From Simmondsia chinensis (lineage: Eukaryota > Streptophyta > Magnoliopsida > Caryophyllales > Simmondsiaceae): a DNA stretch of 64,000 bases. Shown here one piece after another: positions 10,701-20,813 of the stretch (its first letter is position 1; each line of letters begins with the position of its first letter). The DNA lies in the NCBI GenBank assembly GCA_018398585.1, contig JAGTTD010000018.1, forward strand, positions 13,771,501 to 13,835,500, given 5' to 3'. The notes beneath the pieces were generated by a model that saw only the letters and a program-made list of their open reading frames with translations, was not told where the DNA came from and did no database searches. The position numbers and the translations under genes are program-made.

Positions 10701-13700
10701 GAAAGGAAGAGAAGTCAGTAAGCAGACACACCTTATCTGGGAACTGCTTTGCAAGTTCAATAAGCCGAAGACGGCCAACCTTCCCCTGTCCACGGCCTAG
10801 GAAGTTTGCCAAGTATTTACGCCTTGATAAAGGCAAAGGCTGGACCATCATAGCTCCTTCTCTAGTCATTCCGTCATCAACATTCCCAGGGATGATGATA
10901 TCTTTCCAAGTATTAAAAGCACTTGTGTCTCTCTTATCAGTGCGGTCTCCCTGCAACCAATGTTAATTCAGAAGAAATATTTCCACAGCTAGCATTGCAT
11001 CTAGTGGCACATATAATGTTCCAAGCAAATCAAGGTAGCAAGAACAACCTAACATTAATCGTAAGAAGCATGCTTGACAAGTATTCAAATACCTCAGGAG
11101 TAAGGATTATTGAGCGATTCAAGTATATAGCCCACGACCTGAACAAGTGAGCCCCAGCACCACTACAGTATAGGAAAGCATATTAGAATACAATATAATC
11201 AAACGGACAACATGATATATAGTTTTATCCACAATGGGACATTTGAATCCATATACAGGCCTTCAGTTAATCTGCCAACACAAGTAACTTCACCAAATAT
11301 TGCCCTTTATGAGAGTACAAAAACCCTGTGAACCAACATTCAAATAGGATTTATAATAAAATACAAGATAATCAAAAGGTCGACACGTGATATAGATTTG
11401 TGCATGACGCTACAACCCTTTAGATAAACAGCCAATATAAGTAACTTCACCAAAGATTCACAAGTGTAAAAGAATCATGGTCCCTCAACTTTATATTAGG
11501 ATTTATAACAAAAGCGACATTCGCTAATTTCACATTCCTATTATCCCGGACAAGTTCAGTTCACCACATCGGATACTTTTAACCCATGGCTTCACCCACC
11601 AACCCCCGAGTGAACTATGTAGATTGAGCATGCTGGAATAAGAATTCAAGAAGTTCAAATTTTATCGCTACGTTGACTATGAAAGTTTTCTCAAACTGAA
11701 CTACATATCCAGAACACGAGTGTTTCAAAGTGGAAAGTCCATGTCAAAAGATTAAACACAGCAGAGAAATCCAAAAGCATTGTGGAAACATAAAAGGCAA
11801 GCAATTTCGTCTGTTGAAGGAAAACTAATTTGCTTTGGACAATTCTATACGTCACGAGAAAATGGCACACGAAAATACACGAGGTGACGTAATCACAAGA
11901 CAGTTTAAATATTTTATTTACCCAAGCAAATCACAGAGAGGGTTTTAGCTCAGATGGTGGCGGGTGTGCCTAACACGCGAAAGGATTGGGGTTTGAACCC
12001 CCAGCTGTGCGATTTTCGTGTTATATTTTTTGTCACACAGAGAATTATCCTTTTGCTTTAGCTTCAAGGGCTGGGGGCACTCGGACACAAACCCTGAAGA
12101 GGTAAGGCCACGCGGGGGGGCGTGGGGCAGGAGCTCTTGTGGCACTAGAAATGCTATTGTTGAAGGAAGGAAAACTAATAAAGCAATTTGAATGTAGGGG
12201 GTGCTAAAGAAATATGTCCAGAAAGATATACTCTAGAATTAAGTACCGCCTATTATTTGAGACATTACAGGCTTATATTCACTGAACAATCCCAACTCCA
12301 TCCCACTCCCATGATAAGCACCACACTTCAAATCAGAATACAGGACAACATGACGAAAATTATGCAAAGACTTCCTTGAACATTGATCTATTCTGGGACA
12401 ATAAATATATGGTGTTCGATTCAGTTACACTATAACAACATACCTTGGAAAAACAAAAACGTGATTGCGTCCACCAGATAGTCTGAAATAAGGCATTTGA
12501 CTCAACACCTGAAAGCAAAATGCAAACCACATCAAGGCCAGCCAGGTAACTAATAATACCTACAGCCATGAGAAAAGAAAGCTATCCAGAAAAATATGCG
12601 ACTCATGCATTCATCATGAAGGGATATTATCATCAGAATGCCAGATAAGTAGAAATCTAACCTTAACATACGTTTGATTGATCTCTTTGTCATTCAGACC
12701 ACCCATCATCCGAACACATTTTACATAAGATGGTACGAAAAACAGATCTGCCTCATCTTTCTTCATTGTAAGAAATCTAGAATTCAACAACAACCTGTGT
12801 ATTTTGACCTACAGTTAAGTTAAAGATCATATTTATCAAGTGCAACACAAGCATTTGGGGAGATAAAATGAGCAAATATGCATACACAGGACTCAAATTG
12901 GCGCACAAATATATACAACTTTGAGCATCCTCCATTTTTTATTCAGTTTCTGTTGACTTCCAAAACTATACTGGCAGAAGACTTAATCAGCTAATAACTC
13001 AATCCAACAAACTAAAGAAGTTAACTAGTTCTATCCACTGAATGCAGTACATACTTGATTACTGAACAGAGACAGCTCCAAGGATGGGACCATGGTCTGA
13101 TAATGTGGGAAAGCTAATTGTCATAGCCTCAAAGGCGAATCATATCATAAGAGCATAAAACCATTCTTGCCCTTCACTAACTTCTTACACTTTTAGGATA
13201 ACTGATATCTTAACATGGATCCTAACCAAGAAGTTGGGAATTCGAATATCAATAGCCCCAACTCTTACTATTAATATAGCTTTAGCACGATATGAGGTGG
13301 ATTAGTGCATTATGCATGCACCGAACTATTGGTCATTTGCATGAAAGGATGTAGTATAGGATTATTCTTAAGCCTTGACTTACAGTTAGTATTGTACAAA
13401 ATTAATCTTTTTCTACTAAATTATATAACTTTTTCATCTTTCTACTTGAGTTGAGAAAAAGATGTAAGAAGATCTCTGATGTCAATCAAACACAAGTCTT
13501 GCAGTCAACGAGTTTTTCATAGTTTTAAGCTGTTAAAAAGCTAAACCAAATGCACCCGTAATAATATAGAATTATTCCTATGCTTTCAGTATAGTTAATT
13601 ACTTCACAATACCGAAATCACTACCGACTAATGTACAACATAGTGAACATTACACGAAACTAATTATAGCATAAGCCAACCAACAAATATTTCACAAAAT

Positions 13701-14172
13701 CTAGCTTTACAGCAAGAAATTTACATTATCCCAAGCAATTGTAAACAAAAATAAATTAAATTAAAGTATTAAAAAAAAAAAAAGAAAAAAGGTTGAAAAT
13801 TAACAAACTCACCTGAGTGCCCCACTGGCCTTTGATACAAGAATCAGGCGAGATCTTTCCATCACGACCGTACATCAATTCCTTAATCCCATCAATTTCG
13901 TCCTCGTCATAAACGTAGATCTTGATATCATGCTCCAGCGAGGAGATCAAATGGTCAGGATTGAAGCTGAAACGTCCATGGGATTTGAGCAATTGAGTGG
14001 AGAATTGAGAGGGTAAGGATGAGGTGCAAGGAGCAAGGGTGTGGTCGAAAAGGCGAGTAAGGAAGAAGGTGGTAGTGACTAAGGCTAGGGCTCCGATCTG
14101 GTGGATGCGGGTGCAGGAGATAAGGGGCTGGTTGTGGTGGGATGGGCGGAGTTTGTTGGTTACGCTTCCCAT
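7760..14172 (-). CDS. GT47 exostosin-family glycosyltransferase, 8 exons, 456 aa
   Basis: Exons on the minus strand: 14172-13813, 12808-12662, 12508-12444, 11162-11093, 10950-10732, 8970-8827, 8248-8113, 7989-7760. All introns are GT-AG, phases agree, and the stop is TGA at 7762-7760. Lengths sum to 1371 nt. Residues about 25-42 form one hydrophobic anchor after a short basic tail, which predicts a type II Golgi membrane protein. The exostosin domain starts near IKIYVYDE (83-90), includes GQWGTQ (115-120) and WKDIIIPGNVDDG, and holds the family signature FCLAPRGESSWTLRFYES (315-332) in the nucleotide-sugar binding region. Plant GT47 enzymes build wall polysaccharides or glycans. This one resembles the clade annotated probable glucuronosyltransferase (At5g16890/Os03g0107900 type, from memory); donor and acceptor are unproven. 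The start is the first ATG, just before the anchor. Introns 3, 5 and 6 carry small mobile elements, yet the coding sequence is intact. Confidence 0.93.
7990..8022 (-). other. Intron 7 acceptor with extreme poly-T tract
   Basis: On the gene strand, intron 7 ends with a run of more than 20 T followed by GAGTCAG and then exon 8. The tract works as an unusually long polypyrimidine tract. Homopolymer length may be inexact. Confidence 0.6.
8315..8780. mobile_element. MITE-like element in GT47 intron 6 (AAGGGTGTAA ends)
   Basis: Terminal motifs TTAAGGGTGTAA at 8315-8326 and its inverse near 8769-8780 bound about 465 bases. The inside has GAGCTTGAGC-like low-complexity repeats near the right end. 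Ends of the GGGTGTAAA type are common in plant repeats. No clear target duplication was seen, so the superfamily is left open. Confidence 0.45.
8796..8820 (+). repeat. GGGA microsatellite in intron 6
   Basis: About four to five GGGA units follow a GAGAGA stretch, a short distance downstream of the exon 6 donor on the gene strand. Confidence 0.8.
9587..9730 (-). mobile_element. SINE or LINE-tail copy in GT47 intron 5
   Basis: CAACAACC tail at 9587, then the family block with GCGGGGTC, GATGTACGCAGC and CCTAAAAGG motifs, in minus-strand orientation. It matches the 3' ends of the RTE LINEs and the SINE copies elsewhere in the window. Whether it is a SINE or a truncated LINE cannot be decided, because no head is recognisable. 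Confidence 0.6.
11940..12034 (+). mobile_element. tRNA-derived SINE in GT47 intron 3
   Basis: A clear tRNA-like head has an A box TTAGCTCAGATGG near 11946-11957 and a B box GGTTTGAACCCC at 11990-12001, the latter inside a perfect T-arm (GGGG-loop-CCCC). It ends in a T-rich stretch. CACAGAGA repeats on both sides (about 11931-11939 and 12036-12044) look like a target duplication. It sits antisense to the GT47 gene. At about 95 bases it is short for a plant SINE; it could be a head-only copy or a tRNA pseudogene. Confidence 0.65.
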
Positions 14173-14485
14173 TGAGGTTGTGATGATGGTGGTGGTGGTG
14201 GATGGGGTCTGGAGGTAAATGAGAGGGGATGAAGAAGGTACGACGACGTTTGGTCAGGCCAGTTCACTCCAACTAGATTATAAATTTACACCTTAGTATC
14301 ACAATATCTAATGAAAGATTTTGTTGTGTTAAAAACAAGTGACATGAAATATTTAATAGAATAAGAATAAAAATAAAAACACAAGTATAATTAAAAGAGA
14401 AATAGCAGAAATTATATTCAAAATAGAGCCTCAAGTTTACACTTCTTGTACATGTCATTTCCAAACTCATAATTACACATATATA
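14173..14485. promoter_or_regulatory. Upstream region of the GT47 gene
   Basis: This is the only sequence between the gene start and the mobile element at 14486. The part next to the ATG is a CACCAT-rich leader on the gene strand. I saw no convincing TATA box. If transcription starts here, the element at 14486 and Gypsy-1 lie within 0.4 kb of the start codon and may affect promoter chromatin; that is inference. Confidence 0.35.
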
Positions 14486-14564
14486 GAGATGGCAATGGGG
14501 CGGGGCGGGGCGGGGTGGGGCAGTCCTTCTTCCATACCCGTACTAGCCACTCAAATCCATAACC

Positions 14565-14951
14565 TGTTAACTTCCAATCCTAGAATTGAGAGCTAACCTT
14601 GTGAAAGAAGGAGGTAAGATGAAAAGAGAAGTGAAGGAGATGAGAATTAGAGAGAGATTATCCAAAGGAAATCTGAATTTTCATTGATTGAATGAAGATA
14701 TTACAAGATTAGGACTTATTTATACTAGATCTTGATACAATGAACCAAGACCTTCCTAATAACCGACTCAAACTAATTTTGGGGCCACAAAAAAGAACCA
14801 GCCCCCACATTTGACTGAATTTGACTTCTAACCGCCTTTGGCGCCTAAGTGACCCACTAACTAACATTTGAATTTCAACGCTAAACGCATCACTTAAGCT
14901 ATACAAGCAATACATGAATCAATTGCAATCAAAGCTAAAGGAATCACAACA
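14565..14951 (-). repeat. Gypsy-1 3' LTR
   Basis: Left copy of the 387-bp LTR and the downstream one in element orientation. It follows the purine tract at 14965-14952 on the minus strand. Confidence 0.92.
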
Positions 14952-14980
14952 TTCCCCTCCTCTTGAAAAGCTCCTTGTCC

Positions 14981-16285
14981 TCAAGGAGAAAAGTTTGGAA
15001 ATTGACTCTTCAAAAATGCAAGTTCCTTCCAAGTAGCAAAGTTCTTGTCCAAGTTTTGCCATTGTACCAATACTTCTTGAACAGCCTTGTCTGCAACTTT
15101 CATCTTCCTGATAGCCTTAACAGCAACTGGCTGCAGCAGCAACGAGCCATTTGCTCCAACTTCAGGTGCCTCCTTTGAACTTTTAGCTCCTTTCTTCACC
15201 TGCTTTTTGAGTAAGGACACATGAAACATTGGGTGAATGTATGAGTTAGGAGGTAGGTCAAGTTTGTATGCCACTTTGCCAATCTGTTCCAATATTTTGT
15301 ATAGGCCAAAGAAGCGAGCACTTAGCTTGACATTTCTCCTGACAGCCAAAGAGGACTGTCTATAAGGCTGTAATTTGAGGTAGACCATGTCTCCAACTTC
15401 ATAATTTTTGTCTACCCTCTTTTTGTCAGCATAAAGCTTCATTCTTGCTTGTGCTTGAAGTAGGTTGTCCTTTAGAATTTGCATCATGTGCTTCCTGTAC
15501 TGTATGAATTCAGAAGCTTCAGGTACTAATGAAGCAACTTTCTGCAGCATGAATGGAGTTGGAGGATCATATCCATAGAGAGCTTTGAAGGGGGAAGTGC
15601 CAATGGATGCATGATCATGAGTATTGAACCAATATTCAGCTAAAGAAAGCCATCGGTTCCACTCTTTTGGCTGTGAGAAAACCATGCTCCTGAGATACTG
15701 CTCAATACATTGATTGACTCATTCGGTTTGTCCATCTGTTTGGGGGTGGTAAGATGAACTAAGAGCCAATGTAGTTCCCAACCACTTGAACAATTCCCTC
15801 TAAAAATTACTTGTAAAGATCCTATCCCGATCAGATACAATGGATTAAGGCAATCCATGTAGCTTGCATATGTTGTCAAGGAAGCTCTTGGCCAATCTTT
15901 ATGCAGTAACAGGCCGGATGAGAGAAATGAAGTGACTATACTTGGTGAAACAATCTACCACAACCCAAATTACTTCCCTGCTATCTGACTTTGGAAAACC
16001 TTCTATAAAATCCATGCTGATATTGATCCAAGCACCCTCAGGAATGGGAAGAGGCTGTAGAAGACCCTTGTATCTGTGATCTCCCAATTTCGTTTGTTGA
16101 CAAACTTCACAAGTTCTCACAAAATCTGTTACTGTCCTCTTCATGCCAGGCCAACTGAAATAAGCCTTGACCCTTTGATATGTACCCTCAATGCCAGAGT
16201 GGCCTCCCCATGCTGAATCATGTGAGGCACTAACAATTTGATCTCTCAGATCTGTAGAGGAACCTATGTAGAGCTTGTTCTTCAA
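14981..16285 (-). pseudogene. Gypsy-1 integrase with chromodomain-like tail, broken
   Basis: 16285-15899 has the HHCC zinc-binding part (HDSAWGGHSG, CEVCQQTK) and the first catalytic Asp region (SMDFIEGFP). 15685-14981 holds the C-terminal region with IHPMFHVSLLKKQVKKG and a chromodomain-like end (VLVQWQNL...TWKELAFLKSQFPNF). The catalytic core between about 15890 and 15690 has stops. The chromodomain-like tail places the element with plant chromoviruses. Confidence 0.87.
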
Positions 16286-16297
16286 TCTGATGATGCT

Positions 16298-18046
16298 TTA
16301 ATGTATTGATAAATCAGTTTTTCTGTCTTCAATTTCTGCATTCTTCACACAGCTAGCAGCCACACATTCTTGAGCAAAGGGATCATCTTCATAAGACTTG
16401 TAAACTTCATCCATCCATGACGGTAAGACAATGGATATTGCACAACAAGAACCTTGTTCACAATCCTCAAATCTTCGTGACAGTGCATCAGCAGCCAAGT
16501 TTTCCTTTCCTCTTCGGTATTCAATAGCATAACCAAGGCCTAGCATCTTCATTAATCCCTTCTTCTGGATTCGTGTCACAATCTTTTGCTCTAAAAGATG
16601 CTTGAGACTCTGATGGTCTGTTCTAATAACGAACCTGTGTCCCTTTAAGTAATGTCTCCATTTCCCAACAGCTAAAAGAATCGCCAAGTATTCCTTCTCA
16701 TAAGTAGACATTGCTTGATATTTTGGACTGAGTGCTTAACTCAAATAAGCAATAGGCCTCCCATGCTGAGAGAGAACTGCTCCTATGCCTGAACCACTTG
16801 CATCTGTCTCAAGAATGAATTCATCAGCAAAATTAGGCATTGCTAGGATCGAGGCTGCACACATGGCTGTCTTGAGATCTTCAAAACTTGTTTGAGCTTT
16901 ATTTGACCACTTGAATGCATCTTTTTTAAGAAGTTCAGTCAAAGGCTTAGCAATGGATCTATATCCCTTAATGAACTTCCTATAGTAACCGGTCAACCCC
17001 AAAAATCCCCTCAATTGCTTCAGAGACATTGGAGTAGGCCAATACTGCATTGCTTGAACCTTAGAAGAATCAGTGGAGACTCCCTCATAAGAAATCACAT
17101 GGCCCAGATATTCAAGCTTAGTCTGAGCAAACGAACATTTGGACAATTTGGCAAAGAACCTGTGATTGCGCATTGCAACAAACACTTCTCGAAGATGATT
17201 GAGATGATCCTCAAAAGAGTGGTTGTTTATCAGTATGTCATCAAAGAAAACCAGCACTGATCTCCTCAAGAAAGGCTTAAAGATGACATTCATAGTAGCT
17301 TGGAATGTGGCCGGAGCATTTGTTAAACCAAATGGCATAACAACAAACTCGAAGTGCCCATGATGAGTCTGAAAAGCAGTTTTGTATATGTCTGGCTCAA
17401 GAACTCTGATTTGATGATACTCCTGCTTCAAATCAAGTTTAGTGAAGAAATGTGCTCCATATAACTCATCAAGTAAATCATCTATGATAGGGAACTTATC
17501 TTTCACTGTCAAAGAATTCAACTGTCGGTAGTCAATGCACATTCTTGCCGTTCCATCCTTCTTCTTAACCAGAATAACAGGAGAGGCAAAAGGACTGTGG
17601 CTTGGCCTAATGAAGCACATTTGGAGCAATTCATCTACTTGCTTCTCAATTTTTGTCTTCTGAGCATGTGGATACCGGTAAGGCCTTATTTTCACTGGAT
17701 CTGAATTGGCTCGAAGTGGAATAGCATGATCTACACTCCTCTGAGGGGGTAGAGTTTTAGGCTACTCAAAAATATCCTCAAACTCTTCAATCAAAGCTCG
17801 CACTTCAGGCTGCGTAACGGTTTGTAGTTCTGTAGGGGAGATTGCAAACAATTGCCCAAACCACTGAATTGCACTCTTCTTAAATCCTCCTTGTAAACTC
17901 TTGCCTTTGATCAACTGCAACTGTGCTTGCTTAGCCATGCCTTGCAATGTAACCTTAGTTCCATGAACTTCAAAAGAAAATGTCATCTTTTCAAAATCGA
18001 ACACCACTAGGTTAAAGGATCTCATCCAATCAACCCCGAGCACCAT
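16298..18046 (-). pseudogene. Gypsy-1 reverse transcriptase and RNase H, broken
   Basis: 18046-17762 is the spacer between protease and RT (MVLGVDWM). 17695-16736 is a 319-codon RT block with [29 protein letters not shown] and the catalytic box VFFDDILI intact. 16711-16298 is the RNase H end (STYEKEYLAIL, RTDHQSLKHLL) and linker. Stops separate the blocks near 17762, 16736 and 16298. The family pattern is Ty3/gypsy, close to Gypsy-3 in this window. Confidence 0.88.
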
Positions 18047-18207
18047 ATCACATCCTCCTAAAGGAAGAACTCTGAAATCAAAAGTGAATTGATGCTCTTA
18101 CATAGCCCATTGGAATGCTTAACACTTATTCTGAGTAAGAATGGAGTTTCCATCTGCCACTGTCATGGCTAATGGATGGGTCTTGATCACTTCATGGCTC
18201 ACTTTCT

Positions 18208-19807
18208 TCACCAATTTAGGATCAACGAAGCTGTGAGTGCGTCTACAAGGATAGTAATGGAGGTCTTACCAGCCTTTCCTCTAATTCGAATAGTATTGTG
18301 AGCTCCATTCCCGGTAAAGGCTTTCATAGAAATCTCAATCTCATCCTCAACCAATTCATCTTGTGAACCTTGCTCAGAACTGTCATCATCGGCTTCTGTA
18401 TCTTCACCATCTGAATTAACATCTATTCGAGCTCCCCTTGCAGAAATCAAAAACTTGGAGTTGCATCTATGTCCCGGCTGATAAGGCTGATTACATTTGT
18501 AACATAGCCTAGCAGCTCTCTTATCAAAAGCACGACCTGTCTTAGAGCCTGATGCATCTCTGTAATGAGACTTGAAATTGCTGCCTTTGAGTTTACTCTT
18601 GTCATTTGAAGATACAATCGTGACTTCAATCAATTTAGCTTTGTTATATGCTTTAGACAAAGTCTTTGGCCTAATAGCCTTCACCATGTTCTTGATTCTT
18701 GGTTCTAATCCACTAATGAAGCTAGAGACATAATATGCCTCCGTAGCTTGTGGATTTATGGTTATCATGCTAGCTCGTAGGTTCTCAAATCTTGTCATGT
18801 ATTCTCTCACGGTAGTCGTCTGATACATCTTGTTAAAACTGTCAACTACATCACTTGTGTCCTCTTCTGCATAACGCTCACATAATTCTTCTACGAATTG
18901 GCCCTAAGAAAGATTTGGATTGCATTTCAACACACTATAGAACCACACTTCAGGATCTCCATGAAGGTGCACTGCTGCTAGTTCTACCTTTTCAGCTTCA
19001 TTTATATTGTAAAAATGGAAATAACGATCACACCTCCTCAGCCACGACTCAGGCTGCTTGCCATCAAAAGGCTCAATTTGCACTCGTGGATGCCTGTAAG
19101 CATTGCTCTTGCTATCAAATGTAGCATCATTACTCACTGTCCTTCGCTGATAGTGCTGATCTGGTGGCCTGTCTTGATGTTCAAATTCATCAAATGAATT
19201 TTTGTGGTGCAAAACAGAATCTGGAGATCTTGCATTCAGACCTGAGTTCTGACCAGATAACCGAGAATGTGCTTGTTCTGTGGCCTGATCTTGAGTCCCT
19301 GCAGCAACCTCAACCTTTGGAGGTCGAGCATCAACTGATCTGATATGATCTGAAGGCCCAGCCTCAGTTTGAATCAAAGGAGATTTATCGCGATTCCTAT
19401 CCAAACTCTCAGCTCTGCCATTGTGAACTTGCAGTTGCACTACTTCAGCTGGAGGAATTATCTGACTAGCAGGTTTAAGAATTGCATTTACGGATGATTC
19501 ACCTTGCTTGTTAACCTGATCTTGCAAATTCATAAACTTTGCCTCCAATTGCAAGAATCAATCTTCATTTTTTTTTTTTATCATTTTCTAACTGTAACCG
19601 CTGCAACCTTTGGAACAATCGATCTTCACTTTGTTCTTGCAATCTGCGAATGTGCACATAAAGTTCCTTAAACTGATCAGTAGTAACATACTGAGCTTCC
19701 TTTGAGGTGTTTGCACCCGCAACTGCAGCATATGACACATCCGGATTGACTCCTGAAGCTACATTACCACCACCAGCTCCCGATCAAGTTTCAACTCCAT
19801 CAGCCAT
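18208..19807 (-). pseudogene. Gypsy-1 gag and protease region, broken
   Basis: The frame starts at the ATG near 19807 and is stopped within its first dozen codons and again near 19560. 19554-18904 and 18828-18208 carry a retrotransposon gag domain (IEPFDGKQPESWLRRCDRYF onward) and a zinc knuckle (CYKCNQPYQPGHRC). Further along, the protease active site has lost its DSG: the sequence goes from ILVD into unrelated residues, which shows a small deletion and frame change near 18235. Gag would form the particle and protease would cut the polyprotein. This copy could supply neither intact. Confidence 0.85.
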
Positions 19808-19867
19808 ATCTTGTTTGTTTTTCTTTTGTTTTGCCAGCTCAAATCAATCAATTGATAGCTTGAACCT

Positions 19868-19879
19868 GCTCTGATACCA
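19868..19879 (-). other. Gypsy-1 primer-binding site (initiator tRNA-Met)
   Basis: TGGTATCAGAGC on the minus strand, two bases inside the 5' LTR, is complementary to the 3' end of initiator tRNA-Met. Confidence 0.85.
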
Positions 19880-19881
19880 AT

Positions 19882-20268
19882 TGTTAACTTCCAATCCTAG
19901 AATTGAGAGCTAACCTTGTGAAAGAAGGAGGTAAGATGAGAAGAGAAGTGAAGGATATGAGAATTAGAGAGAGATTATCCAAAGGAAATATGAATTTTCA
20001 TTGATTGAATGAAGATATTACAAGATTAGGACTTATTTATACTAGATCTTGAAACAATGAACCAAGACCTTCCTAATAACCGACTCAAACTAATTTTGGC
20101 GCCACAAAGAAGAACCAGCCGCCACATTTGACTGAATTTGACTTCTAACCGCCTTTGGCACCTAAGTGACCCACTAACTAACATTTGAATTTCAACACCA
20201 AACGCATCACTTAAGCTATACAAGCAACACATGAATCAATTGCAATCAAAGCTAAAGGAATCACAACA
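19882..20268 (-). repeat. Gypsy-1 5' LTR
   Basis: Right copy of the 387-bp LTR and the promoter-bearing one in element orientation. It is followed by TAACC, the second copy of the target duplication. Confidence 0.92.
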
Positions 20269-20813
20269 TAACCATACCCAAACCATTACCAACATGGGTG
20301 AGAAATGGATAACCATACCCGCCCTGGCGAGTACAAACCCATACCCATACCCATCCCATTACCTACAGGTATCCAATGAATATCCATTACCTGCCTCGAA
20401 CCACCCTAATGTGGGTACCAAATGACTATCCATAACCGTCCATATTAATTATTTAATATTATATTTTAAAATCTAAATATAATTTGCTCTAATATTTGAC
20501 AAAAATTGGGTACAACAATAACAACCACAAACCCGATGCTTGAAAGGCTCCCGCTAAGGCACGATATGGGGAGGGTGAAATGTACGTAGCCTCACCCCTA
20601 CAGGGTCCCACACTAAAAGGAGATTGTTTCTGAAAGGCCCCAAGCCCTAAAAAGCAAAAACGAAACAGAAAGTATAAAATCAAGTCAAAGCCAAAGTCAA
20701 AGTCAAGTCAAATAAAGCATTACCAGAAAGACATACAAGCATGCAATCAACAATAAGGCAGTAGTAATAGCGAACATACAAGCCTAGAGATGTTGTGAAC
20801 TAGCATCGTTGAT

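Larger units (their letters stand above)
14565..20268 (-). mobile_element. Gypsy-1: complete Ty3/gypsy chromovirus-like element
   Basis: LTRs at 14565-14951 and 19882-20268 (387 bp each) run TGTT...AACA. The 5-bp target duplication is TAACC (14560-14564, 20269-20273). The primer-binding site at 19868-19879 matches initiator tRNA-Met, and a purine tract is read on the minus strand from 14965 to 14952. The order gag, protease, RT, RNase H, integrase, chromodomain-like tail is that of a chromovirus. The LTRs differ at roughly a dozen positions (about 3 percent by hand count), so the insertion is fairly recent, yet the coding part has stops and frameshifts. Confidence 0.93.

Noticed and set aside
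11940..12010. A functional tRNA gene
   Set aside because: The acceptor ends do not pair and the anticodon stem is poor; the flanking repeat and T-rich end fit a SINE.
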